The notes under the pieces are model-generated. The model was not told the origin of the DNA. It did not search any database and saw nothing but the letters and a program-made list of their open reading frames with translations. Both the position numbers and the translations under genes were made by a program. 49,319 nt of DNA. Origin: Chitinispirillales bacterium. GTDB lineage: Bacteria; Fibrobacterota; Chitinivibrionia; Chitinivibrionales; Chitinivibrionaceae. How positions within the stretch are numbered: position 1 is the stretch's first letter; the number at the start of each line of letters is the position of its first letter. The stretch is taken from positions 1 to 49,319 of the forward strand of contig JAIRUI010000103.1 of NCBI GenBank assembly GCA_031254455.1. The letters run 5' to 3'. Positions 35,510 to 43,419 of the stretch are shown piece by piece.

Positions 35510-37639
35510 ATGAATATTGCAAACATAGGAGCGTCGCTTCAAAACAATAAATTGATGAATTCGTTTGCAAAGCAACGAGAATTACTTATCGTCGCGTCTG
35601 TCGTTTTCGTCATAATTCTTATGGTAATTCCGCTTCCTACCGCGTTTATGGACTTATTTTTAGCGGCAAACATAGCCCTTGCGTTGATGATACTTTTGAT
35701 TTCTATGTATAATCGCCGCCCGCTTGATTTTTCGGTATTTCCCGCTCTTCTTCTTGCGGTGACAATGTTTCGACTTTCGCTTAACGTAGCTACGACGCGT
35801 CTGATTTTGTCACGGGGATACGCCGGTGAAGTCATAAACGTATTCGGAAATTTTGTGACCGGCGGAAATATGATCGTCGGTTTCATAATATTCGTAATCA
35901 TAGTTTTAATAAATTTTTTGGTAATAACAAAAGGCGCAGGAAGAATCGCTGAAGTTGCGGCAAGATTCACTTTGGACGCCATGCCCGGTAAACAAATGGC
36001 GATCGACGCTGATTTGAACGCCGGACTTATTACCGAGGACATCGCAAAACAGCGCCGAACTGACGTTTCCAGAGAAGCGGATTTTTACGGTGCGATGGAC
36101 GGTGCGTCAAAATTCGTAAAAGGCGACGCCATAGCAGGAATTTTAATAACAATCATAGACATTATAGGCGGTTTCATTATTGGAATGACACAGATGGGGC
36201 TTACGTTTGAAGCATCGCTCGTAAAATTTACTACGCTCACAATCGGCGACGGTTTGGTTTCGCAGATGCCCGCCCTTATGATTTCAGTCGGAACCGGTAT
36301 TTTGGTAAGCCGCGCCGGAAGCGAAGACAGTTTAGGCGGCGAAATCGCTTCGCAGTTATTTTCAAATTTTAGAGCGCTGTTCGTAGCGGGCGCAACAATG
36401 TTTTTCCTCGGATTTATTCCAGGGCTTCCCACTCATTTATTTGTTTTTATCGCTTTGTTTTTGGGCGGAATAGGGTTTATGGTCTGGCATTCCAACAAAG
36501 TAAGGGAACAAGAAGAACAGATTGTCGCCAAAGCCGGAACGATGAAAAAAAATCTTGCGGCGGACGCCGAAGAAAAAGTCGAGGATTATTTAATAGTAGA
36601 TCCGCTTGAAATTGAAATTGGCTACGCGCTTATTATGCTTGTGGATGTTTCGCAGGGCGGCGATTTGCTTGACAGAATAAAACAAATCCGTAATCAATTG
36701 GCGTCGCAACTTGGAATTGTTATTCCTCCCGTGAGAATTCGTGACAACATGCAGCTTGAACCTAATCAATATGTAATTAAAATCAGAACAGTTAAAGTAG
36801 CGTCCGGAGAATTGATGAGCGGAAGTTATTTGGCTATGAATCCTACCGGAAATTTAGAAGCGATAAGAGGAATACAAACGATTGAGCCGGCGTTTGGGCT
36901 GCCTGCGGTATGGATTACCGAAAGCCAAAAAGATTTTGCCGAAATGTCGGGATATACTGTTGTGGAACTTCCTGCGGTTTTGGCGACGCATTTAACCGAA
37001 GTGATTAAAAACAACGCCGAAGATTTGCTGACTCGTCAGGATACGCAAGAACTCATCAACAATATTAAAGACAGTCATAAAGCGGTTGTAGATGAAGTTA
37101 TTCCATCTATTTTATCGCTTGGAGAAGTACATAAGGTTCTGCAAAATCTTGTTCATGAACAAGTCTCAATTCGTGACTTGCCGCGAATTTTGGAAATTTT
37201 AGGAGAAGTCGGGCGTCAAAACAAAAACATTGACGTGCTTACGGAATACACCAGAAACGGACTTTCCGCACAAATTTGTGAAAGAATAAAAAATGCCGAC
37301 AACACAATTCGTGTAATAACGCTTGACCCTAATTTGGAAGCGAAATTGGAAGGCTCTCTTACCGAATACGACGGGACTGTAAAACTTAATTTGTCTCCAA
37401 GCGACGCCGGTGCGATAATTGATACAGTTAAAAAGACGGCGCAAGACGTGAAACAAATTGGCGAAATGCCTATTATGGTTACTTCCCCGGTAATCAGATT
37501 GCAAATGAAACGCCTAACCGAAAGCGATATACCCGGCATGACAGTACTTTCTTACAATGAAATCGTGAGTGGAATCGAACTGCAATCAATCGGCATGGTA
37601 AGTTTGGATAAAGATAATGACGATGAAACGACACAATAG
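35510..37639 (+). CDS. flhA: Flagellar biosynthesis protein FlhA
   Basis: A 709-residue inner-membrane component of the flagellar type III export gate. Eight hydrophobic helices lie in the first 330 residues, including LDFSVFPALLLAVTMFRLSL and the FHIPEP-region signature (AARFTLDAMPGKQMAIDADL). The cytoplasmic domain (about 350-700) binds export chaperones. Two ATG codons are adjacent; the second, at 35510, is better spaced from GGAGA. The C-terminus has a short acidic tail (DKDNDDETTQ). It is the only flagellar structural gene in the window, between a helicase and a terminator. Confidence 0.96.
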   Translation: MNIANIGASLQNNKLMNSFAKQRELLIVASVVFVIILMVIPLPTAFMDLFLAANIALALMILLISMYNRRPLDFSVFPALLLAVTMFRLSLNVATTRLILSRGYAGEVINVFGNFVTGGNMIVGFIIFVIIVLINFLVITKGAGRIAEVAARFTLDAMPGKQMAIDADLNAGLITEDIAKQRRTDVSREADFYGAMDGASKFVKGDAIAGILITIIDIIGGFIIGMTQMGLTFEASLVKFTTLTIGDGLVSQMPALMISVGTGILVSRAGSEDSLGGEIASQLFSNFRALFVAGATMFFLGFIPGLPTHLFVFIALFLGGIGFMVWHSNKVREQEEQIVAKAGTMKKNLAADAEEKVEDYLIVDPLEIEIGYALIMLVDVSQGGDLLDRIKQIRNQLASQLGIVIPPVRIRDNMQLEPNQYVIKIRTVKVASGELMSGSYLAMNPTGNLEAIRGIQTIEPAFGLPAVWITESQKDFAEMSGYTVVELPAVLATHLTEVIKNNAEDLLTRQDTQELINNIKDSHKAVVDEVIPSILSLGEVHKVLQNLVHEQVSIRDLPRILEILGEVGRQNKNIDVLTEYTRNGLSAQICERIKNADNTIRVITLDPNLEAKLEGSLTEYDGTVKLNLSPSDAGAIIDTVKKTAQDVKQIGEMPIMVTSPVIRLQMKRLTESDIPGMTVLSYNEIVSGIELQSIGMVSLDKDNDDETTQ

Positions 37640-37650
37640 CGTAAAAGAAT

Positions 37651-37681
37651 AAAAAAGCCGCATTTCTACGGCTCTTTTTTT
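37651..37681. terminator. Hairpin terminator between flhA and leuB-like gene
   Basis: AGCCG (37656-37660) pairs with CGGCT (37669-37673) around an 8-base loop, flanked by A6 on the left and T7 on the right, so it can stop transcription from both convergent genes. Confidence 0.75.
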
Positions 37682-37689
37682 ATCAAACC

Positions 37690-38772
37690 TTACAGAGAAT
37701 TTGCAATCAAGTCGCCAAGTTCTTTCGTCCCCATTCCCATTTTCCCAGCCGCAAGCGATTTAACTTTTCCCGAAGCAAGCACGTCAGAAACCGCTTTTTC
37801 GATATTTTCGGCAAGCGCCGTCTCACCTACAGTGTCCATCATAAGCCCTGCGGCGCAAATCGCCGCAAGAGGATTTATCACGTTTTTACCCGTATATTTC
37901 GGAGCGGAACCTCCCATCGGTTCAAACATTGAAACCCCCTGCGGATTTATATTCCCGCCAGCCGCAATTCCAAGTCCGCCTTGAATCATAGCGCCCAAAT
38001 CCGTAATAATGTCGCCGAACAAATTTTCGGTCACGCAAACATCGAACCATTCCGGATTCTTCACAAACCACATATTAGCCGCATCAATGTGATTATAATC
38101 ACGCTTGATGTCTGTAAACTGCGCATCACCCATCTCGTTGAAAGCGCGCCACCATAAATCGCCCGTGTAGGTAAGTACATTTCTTTTGTGGATAAGAGTA
38201 AGCGGTTTTTCGGCGTATTTCATATTTTTCTTATTACGGCGGCGCTTATATTCAAACGCATATTTCAGGCATCTGTCAACCGTTCTGCGATCGTAAAGCA
38301 TAAGTTGAGTCGCTGTTTCTTCGGAAGTGTTTTCGCGCACAACTCCACCCATTCCGGTATAAATTCCACCAGTGTTTTCGCGAACAACGACAAAGTCGAT
38401 ATCGTTTGGACCTTTGTCGCGAAGCGGCGTCTCAACACCGTCGTAAAGTTTCACGGGACGCAGATTAATGTATTGGTCGAGAGAAAATCTGGCTTTGAGT
38501 AAAATTCCCAGTTCCAAAATACCAGGTTTTACGTCAGGATGTCCGATCGCCCCCAGAAAAATCGCATCAAATTTTTTAAATTCCTCAATTGCGCTGTCGG
38601 GCAGTGTTTCACCGGTTCTCATATAGCGTTCGCCGCCGAAATCAAACGATTGATAATTGATTTTTACTCCGTGTTTGGCACATGCCGCATCAAGCACTTT
38701 TTTCGCTTCAGTTGCGACTTCAGGACCTGTTCCGTCACCGGGAAGCAACGCAATATTGTATGACTTTGCCAT
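37690..38772 (-). CDS. leuB: 3-isopropylmalate dehydrogenase (LeuB-type)
   Basis: A 360-residue isocitrate/isopropylmalate dehydrogenase-family enzyme. The N-terminus LLPGDGTGPEV, the loop LGILLKARFSLDQYINLRPV, FVVVRENTGGIYTG, and the metal-binding region GDIITDLGAMIQGG, with FEPMGGSAPKYTG, are all present. It oxidises 3-isopropylmalate with NAD in leucine synthesis. The sequence is of the second, ILLK-containing LeuB subgroup seen in several anaerobes, and that subgroup is close to tartrate and homoisocitrate dehydrogenases, so the substrate is not certain. No other leu genes are in the window. The start has an AAAGG site. It diverges from the GIY-YIG-like gene. Confidence 0.82.
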   Translation of the reverse strand: MAKSYNIALLPGDGTGPEVATEAKKVLDAACAKHGVKINYQSFDFGGERYMRTGETLPDSAIEEFKKFDAIFLGAIGHPDVKPGILELGILLKARFSLDQYINLRPVKLYDGVETPLRDKGPNDIDFVVVRENTGGIYTGMGGVVRENTSEETATQLMLYDRRTVDRCLKYAFEYKRRRNKKNMKYAEKPLTLIHKRNVLTYTGDLWWRAFNEMGDAQFTDIKRDYNHIDAANMWFVKNPEWFDVCVTENLFGDIITDLGAMIQGGLGIAAGGNINPQGVSMFEPMGGSAPKYTGKNVINPLAAICAAGLMMDTVGETALAENIEKAVSDVLASGKVKSLAAGKMGMGTKELGDLIANSL

Positions 38773-38814
38773 AAAAATAACCTTTCATTTTGTTAATTAT
38801 TTAATTTTCATCGC

Positions 38815-38846
38815 AAAAATAATTTATTCTCGACTGTGATAATCAA
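38815..38846 (-). promoter_or_regulatory. Putative leuB promoter with TAAATTATTTT element
   Basis: On the minus strand, TTGATT (38841-38846) is followed after 14 bases by TAAATTATTTTT (38815-38826), 42 bases before the start codon. It is the third copy of this arrangement in the window. Confidence 0.4.
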
Positions 38847-38891
38847 TTTAATGGTATTTTTATTATTGAAACGTTTATTTTTCGGAGAATT

Positions 38892-39401
38892 ATGGTGGAA
38901 AATGAAAATAAAACGCTAATAGACAAAATAAAAGATGAAATTCTGCTTAACGGTGGACAAACGACAAACGAAATAGCGGGTAAATTTTTGGGCGTAAAAA
39001 ACGCGTCGCCGTTAAATCAAAAAATTGTTGAAAAAATTTTTAAGAATTATCAAGAATTTTATTTCGACGATGAAAAGTGGTGCATAAAAGAATTTTCGGC
39101 AAATTGGGAAAAGGCGGAATTTAGCGCTGAAAACTTTGGAAAAGAACCGCAAACTTTCGGCGTTTTCGGATTTTACGATGAAAATAAAAAGATAATTTTT
39201 GTGGGAAACGCAACAAACGTACGGGAAAAATTGCTCTCTTTTTGCGAGTACGGCGATAACATTTGCGAAGACATTAAAAAACTCCGCAAATCGGCGGTTT
39301 CTTATATTGTTTCTACCTGCACCGACGAGAAAACAGCACTTGAAATCGAACGAAAACTTATCGCAAAACACAAGCCGATTTTAAACGAAAAATCTTTGTG
39401 A
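38892..39401 (+). CDS. Winged-helix plus GIY-YIG-like nuclease domain protein
   Basis: A 169-residue protein. Residues 1-65 look like a winged-helix domain (GGQTTNEIAGKFLGV ... FYFDDEKWCI). Residues 85-169 follow the GIY-YIG nuclease layout: FGVFGFY in place of GIY, IIFVGNATNVREK with the conserved Arg, ALEIERKLI with the catalytic Glu, and PILNEKS with the terminal Asn. The two active tyrosines appear to be replaced by Phe, so nuclease activity is uncertain. A GGAGA site supports the start. The stop is UGA and the next gene, an intein, continues in the same frame. Similar two-domain proteins sit in Cho-like or polymerase-epsilon-associated settings; the role here is unknown. Confidence 0.65.
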   Translation: MVENENKTLIDKIKDEILLNGGQTTNEIAGKFLGVKNASPLNQKIVEKIFKNYQEFYFDDEKWCIKEFSANWEKAEFSAENFGKEPQTFGVFGFYDENKKIIFVGNATNVREKLLSFCEYGDNICEDIKKLRKSAVSYIVSTCTDEKTALEIERKLIAKHKPILNEKSL

Positions 39402-39437
39402 AAATTTATAAGAACAAACCCGTATTTGCCGCAAATT

Positions 39438-40280
39438 ATGGTATATTATGGACATTATTTAATTAATCATTATACGGACGATATTTTGAAAAATTACGAT
39501 AACGATAAACGAAATTGTTTTACATCCGATACAAGGGTTATGACAAGAAACGGTTATAAATCTATAGGAAATTTAAGAGTAGGTGAAGAAATCGCTTCTT
39601 TACAAGACAATAAAATTGTTTTCAAAAACGTATTGAAAGTTTTGAAAAACGGTAAAAAAGACGTGTATGAATTTCTTAGAACGGACGGAATGATATACAC
39701 ATGTACACCCGATCACAAATTTCTTACTACGGAAGGTATGAAAGACGCTTTAGAAATTCAATCGCTAAGATTAGAACTTTACAGTATTCCATTAAGGGAT
39801 TCATCGTTTAACATGTCAACGTACAGAGAGACAAAACGTTTAAGAATTGTAGCGTTATCCAATAATTACAGTATATTAAATCCAGAAAACGCCAAGTCGT
39901 TTTTAGCCGGTTTGATTTCAACAGCGTTACGTTCAAATTATGTCAGTAAAGAAGACAAAGTCTATTTTGAATTTTATAAGAAAGAAGATGCGGAATATGC
40001 TTATTTTGCGGCATCATTGGCTGGTATTTCGTGCCGAATTTACCGTTTTCAATATATATACGTGATTTCAGTGACTCAAAAAGAATTGAATAAAATTATT
40101 GATATACAAGCAATTTACAACTCTGGACAGGAAATACTGATAAGAGAGCATAAAGGAAAAGGTTATACGTTCGAATGCGAACTTACAAAAGTCGGTTTGA
40201 AAGAAGTTTACGACATAGAAGTCAAAGACACTCATAATTACATTATAGAAGGATGTCAAGTAGTACATAATTGCAATTAA
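39438..40280 (+). CDS. Stand-alone intein (Hint domain) with minimal exteins
   Basis: A 280-residue protein that is almost wholly intein. The N-extein is 26 residues (MVYYGHYLIN ... DNDKRN). The intein runs from Cys27 (CFTSDTRVMTRNG, block A), through TCTPDHK (Thr90, His93, block B), to block F (VYDIEVKDTHNYI) and block G VVHN (His277, Asn278). The C-extein is Cys279-Asn280 and then the stop. All residues needed for splicing are present. A middle section contains FLAGLISTAL (155-164), a degenerate LAGLIDADG motif lacking the acidic residues, so the homing endonuclease looks dead. A TTG start at 39426 is also possible; neither start has a good ribosome site. If splicing occurs, the product would be a 28-residue peptide plus the free intein. 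The original host protein cannot be named. Confidence 0.85.
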   Translation: MVYYGHYLINHYTDDILKNYDNDKRNCFTSDTRVMTRNGYKSIGNLRVGEEIASLQDNKIVFKNVLKVLKNGKKDVYEFLRTDGMIYTCTPDHKFLTTEGMKDALEIQSLRLELYSIPLRDSSFNMSTYRETKRLRIVALSNNYSILNPENAKSFLAGLISTALRSNYVSKEDKVYFEFYKKEDAEYAYFAASLAGISCRIYRFQYIYVISVTQKELNKIIDIQAIYNSGQEILIREHKGKGYTFECELTKVGLKEVYDIEVKDTHNYIIEGCQVVHNCN

Positions 40281-40287
40281 ATATCAG

Positions 40288-40330
40288 GGGAATTATACGT
40301 ACGCAAACGCACGTATAATTCCCATTTTTT
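40288..40330. terminator. Strong hairpin terminator after the intein gene
   Basis: A 13-bp perfect stem (GGGAATTATACGT and its complement, 40288-40300 and 40311-40323), a 10-base loop and a T6 run. It also lies at the end of the convergent 40329 gene, whose stop overlaps the T-run. Confidence 0.85.
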
Positions 40331-40958
40331 ACTTTTTGTTTTTTGTGTTAGCGGCAGGTTTTGTAACCGGTTTTGCCGCAGGTTTTATCTGCTTCTTCAG
40401 TTTATTATTTTCATTTGTCAACCTTCTATTTTGACCTTGCAATTTTTCAATAGTTTTATCCAATGCTTCAATTTTTCCATTACTTTCCGCCAATTGTGTT
40501 TCTATCGCTTCTTTAGCTATTATCGCTTCTTCCGTTTTCTTGTTAGCCGCCGATAAAGAAGTCGAGTAAACGATTATGAAAACAATCAAAATCAGCAAAA
40601 ACGGAAGAATACAAATAGCCTTAACTTTTAACCAAAATCTTATACCGTTGCTGTCTTTAAGCCATTTTTCCAATTTATCAATCACATTTACGGAACGAAC
40701 TTTACAATCGTCATCTAAATTTAACGAAGACATTTCTATTTTTTCTTCACGTTTAACAGATTCCGGCTTAGGTTTAGCCGACAAATCAACCGTTTCTGCT
40801 TTTTCTTCACGTTTAACAGATTCCGGCTTAGGTTCTTTTGCCGCTTCTGAGCCGCTTTCTTTTGTCTTTGTTACTTCATTTTTTTTCTGGGCTGCAGTCG
40901 GCTTGTTACCTGCCGCCGTTGAAATACCAACATCAAATTCAAGTTCGTCATTACTCAT
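40329..40958 (-). CDS. Predicted membrane protein with coiled coil and Lys/Glu repeats
   Basis: A 209-residue protein of unknown function. The first 95 residues are hydrophilic and low-complexity, with a duplicated KPKPESVKREEK element. One membrane helix (AICILPFLLILIVFIIVY, about 112-130) follows. Residues 135-190 form a probable coiled coil (TQLAESNGKIEALDKTIEKL), ending in a basic KPAAKPVTKPAA tail. A GGAGG site supports the start. The layout resembles small divisome- or cell-envelope-associated proteins, but no family is recognised. It follows hom by 26 bases on the same strand. Confidence 0.8.
   Translation of the reverse strand: MSNDELEFDVGISTAAGNKPTAAQKKNEVTKTKESGSEAAKEPKPESVKREEKAETVDLSAKPKPESVKREEKIEMSSLNLDDDCKVRSVNVIDKLEKWLKDSNGIRFWLKVKAICILPFLLILIVFIIVYSTSLSAANKKTEEAIIAKEAIETQLAESNGKIEALDKTIEKLQGQNRRLTNENNKLKKQIKPAAKPVTKPAANTKNKK
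40741..40834 (-). repeat. 60-bp period direct repeat in coding sequence
   Basis: A 34-base sequence at 40741-40774 recurs exactly at 40801-40834. It encodes the repeated KPESVKREEK element in the 209-residue membrane protein and probably arose by slippage or unequal recombination. Confidence 0.95.
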
Positions 40959-40984
40959 CTTGACACCTCCAAATTTTTAAAACT

Positions 40985-42292
40985 TTACTTTTCTTCTATT
41001 CTAATATACTGCGTTGCCGCCTTAATAAACGAATTTTTTTCAATTTCCCTCACGGAATTTATAACATCCGCCTCGTTCGCCTCGTCAGTGGTAAAAATTA
41101 TCGGAACAAAGTCATCGTCATGACTTTCACTTTGGTCAACCGAAGCGATAGAAATATTGTTTTTCCCGAACGTTGTCGCAATGACGCCGATTACGCCGGG
41201 CTGATCTTTAACCGTAAAACGAAGATAAAACCTGCTGGCTATTTCGGCAGCGGTTTTCAATACAATTTCGTTTTCACGAGAATAAAGCCGCATTGGAATT
41301 CTTTTAGTATCTCCAGACACTATGTTTCGCGCAACATCGACGACGTCGCTTATTACAGCGCTTGCCGTAGGAAGTTCTCCCGCGCCTTTTCCATAAAGCA
41401 TAATATCGCCGACAGCGTCTCCCGTAAATAACGCCGCGTTAAATACGTCGCGAACGTTTGCCAAAATGTGATTTTGCGGCAGCATAACAGGATTTACACG
41501 CACGATAATTGATTTATCTTTCGCGTTTTTCTTGGCGATTCCCAAAAGTTTTATCGTGTAACCCAAATCTTTTGCAAATTTAATATCGTCTGAAGTAATA
41601 TTTCGGATACCGTCGATTTGCATCTTATTAACATCTACAAATCCGTCAAACAAAAGCGACGCCATAATAGCTATTTTATGTCCGGTATCGCCGCCGTCGA
41701 TATCAAGCGTAGGGTCAGCTTCTGCGTATCCTAATTTTTGCGCGTTTTTCAACGTTTCGGAAAAATCGCTCCCCTCTTCCGTCATTTTTGTGAGAATATA
41801 ATTGCAAGTTCCGTTAATAATTCCGTAAAACGACACCGTATTATTGCCTATAAGCGACTCGCGCGCGGTTTTGATTGTAGGCATTCCGCCGCCTACAGCC
41901 GCCTCAAAATAAACAGATACGTTTTTTTTATCCGCCGCCGAAAATATTTCAGGACCACATTCCGCAATAAGTTTTTTGTTTGCCGTAATAACGTGTTTTC
42001 CGTTTTCGATGGCTGTTAAAACTATTTCTTTTGCGACAGTCGTTCCGCCGATAAGCTCTATAACAATATCTATTTCGGGGTCGGACGCTACTTCAAGCCC
42101 GTCGCCGACTATTTCGGCGGTACCGACAGGAAAATTTTTCAACCGTGACGGCTCAAGAGTCGCAATTTTTTTTAGTTCAAGCGGAAGTTGCAGTTTATTT
42201 CTAAAAAACGACATCTCCTGAGCCAAAATTTTAATCACTCCGCCGCCAACCGTCCCGGCTCCTGCGAGACCAATTCTTATACTGTTTTTCAT
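40985..42292 (-). CDS. hom: Homoserine dehydrogenase
   Basis: A 435-residue single-function enzyme reducing aspartate semialdehyde to homoserine. Motifs: GLAGAGTVGGGV nucleotide-binding start, ANKKLIAECG, GIINGTCNYILTKM, and the family signature GYAEADPTLDIDGGDTGHK. The C-terminal ACT domain (about 350-435, beginning FTVKDQPGVIGVIA) suggests feedback control by an amino acid, commonly threonine. There is an AAAGGTGA start site. It starts 56 bases after the end of murG; a separate promoter is possible in that AT-rich gap. The product feeds metA. Confidence 0.95.
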   Translation of the reverse strand: MKNSIRIGLAGAGTVGGGVIKILAQEMSFFRNKLQLPLELKKIATLEPSRLKNFPVGTAEIVGDGLEVASDPEIDIVIELIGGTTVAKEIVLTAIENGKHVITANKKLIAECGPEIFSAADKKNVSVYFEAAVGGGMPTIKTARESLIGNNTVSFYGIINGTCNYILTKMTEEGSDFSETLKNAQKLGYAEADPTLDIDGGDTGHKIAIMASLLFDGFVDVNKMQIDGIRNITSDDIKFAKDLGYTIKLLGIAKKNAKDKSIIVRVNPVMLPQNHILANVRDVFNAALFTGDAVGDIMLYGKGAGELPTASAVISDVVDVARNIVSGDTKRIPMRLYSRENEIVLKTAAEIASRFYLRFTVKDQPGVIGVIATTFGKNNISIASVDQSESHDDDFVPIIFTTDEANEADVINSVREIEKNSFIKAATQYIRIEEK

Positions 42293-42348
42293 AACAAATC
42301 ACCTTTTTACTTTTTTGAAATATAATAAATGCCGAAAATAAAAAATTA

Positions 42349-43419
42349 TTATTCTACATTCAACACGGTTTCAGCAATAATTTCAGCGGCATTTATCATA
42401 TTTTTTGAAGCATTATTTTTCATTTTTATGTGAATTTCACCGTCTTTTTCGTAACTTTTCACAAAATCAATAATTTTTTCAGAAGTTTTTTCATTTTGCT
42501 CCAAGCAAAGCGCCCATCCGGAATTTTGTGCGAATTGCGCATTGTGCCATTGATGGTTTTCTGCCGACCAGGGTAACGGAATTAAAATTGACGGCAAGGC
42601 GAATAATTGCGCTTCGCTTATTGTAGATGCGCCCGCCCGCCCAATAAGAAGATACGCTATCGAATAATACGGATACAAATCTTGAATCGAAGCGAATACC
42701 GCTACATTTTTGTCGCCGGAAAATAACTTCTTAATTTCGTCTTCTCCTGCAGTTCCGGTTTGCCATATTACCTGAAAATCATTTTGCGAGAACCATTTTA
42801 CCGCTTTAACCAACAATTTATTCATCGACATCGCCCCTTGGCTTCCACCGCAAATTAAAATTGTTCGCTTATTTTTATTAACGGAAACATGAAAGGTAAA
42901 ATTATTATAATTTTGTCTTTTTCTTGTCGGTGTTCCAGTAATTTGCATTAAGTTTTTGTCCGCATTAAAATTTTTTATCAACGGCATACCCAAAAATATT
43001 TTGTTTGCTTTTTTAGCAAAAAAAGTATTAACCGCACCGGCAACAGTGTTTTGTTCTTGAATAAAATAAGGAATCTTATTCGATTTCGCCGCAAATAAAA
43101 CCGCCGCACATACATATCCCCCAAAAGCTACAACAGCGTCCGGTCTATTTTTTTTTAAATACTTGTTCATAAATATTACAGATTTCAAAAGTTTTATAAC
43201 CGCTCTAATCAACTGTAATGAAACTTTCCGTTGAATTCCTTCAACTTCAAGCGAAAACATTTCTATATCAAAACGTTCGGCTATTTCTTTTTCGTTTGCA
43301 CGGTCGGTTGTAATCCACAGCAATCGACAATTGGGATTTCTCACTTTTATCTCTTGCGCGACCGCCATAGCCGGAAAAATATGCCCGCCAGTGCCGCCGG
43401 CGACCAAAAAAATTTTCAA
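42349..43419 (-). CDS. murG: UDP-N-acetylglucosamine--MurNAc-pentapeptide transferase
   Basis: A 356-residue GT28 enzyme that makes lipid II at the inner membrane face. The Gly-rich loops VAGGTGGHIFPAMAV and ICGGSQGAMSMN, and the UDP-GlcNAc site GRAGASTISEAQLFALPSILIPLP, are typical. The start overlaps the ftsW stop by 4 bases, so it is translationally coupled to it. It is part of the murD-ftsW-murG block. Confidence 0.95.
   Translation of the reverse strand: MKIFLVAGGTGGHIFPAMAVAQEIKVRNPNCRLLWITTDRANEKEIAERFDIEMFSLEVEGIQRKVSLQLIRAVIKLLKSVIFMNKYLKKNRPDAVVAFGGYVCAAVLFAAKSNKIPYFIQEQNTVAGAVNTFFAKKANKIFLGMPLIKNFNADKNLMQITGTPTRKRQNYNNFTFHVSVNKNKRTILICGGSQGAMSMNKLLVKAVKWFSQNDFQVIWQTGTAGEDEIKKLFSGDKNVAVFASIQDLYPYYSIAYLLIGRAGASTISEAQLFALPSILIPLPWSAENHQWHNAQFAQNSGWALCLEQNEKTSEKIIDFVKSYEKDGEIHIKMKNNASKNMINAAEIIAETVLNVE

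Noticed and set aside
35539..36042. 167-codon antisense frame inside flhA
   Set aside because: It mirrors the conserved FlhA membrane region and shows no own ribosome site or domain.
39399..39401. UGA recoded as an amino acid genome-wide
   Set aside because: UGA is the normal stop of several genes here (ybaB, sppA, dnaB) whose ends fit the families and overlaps.
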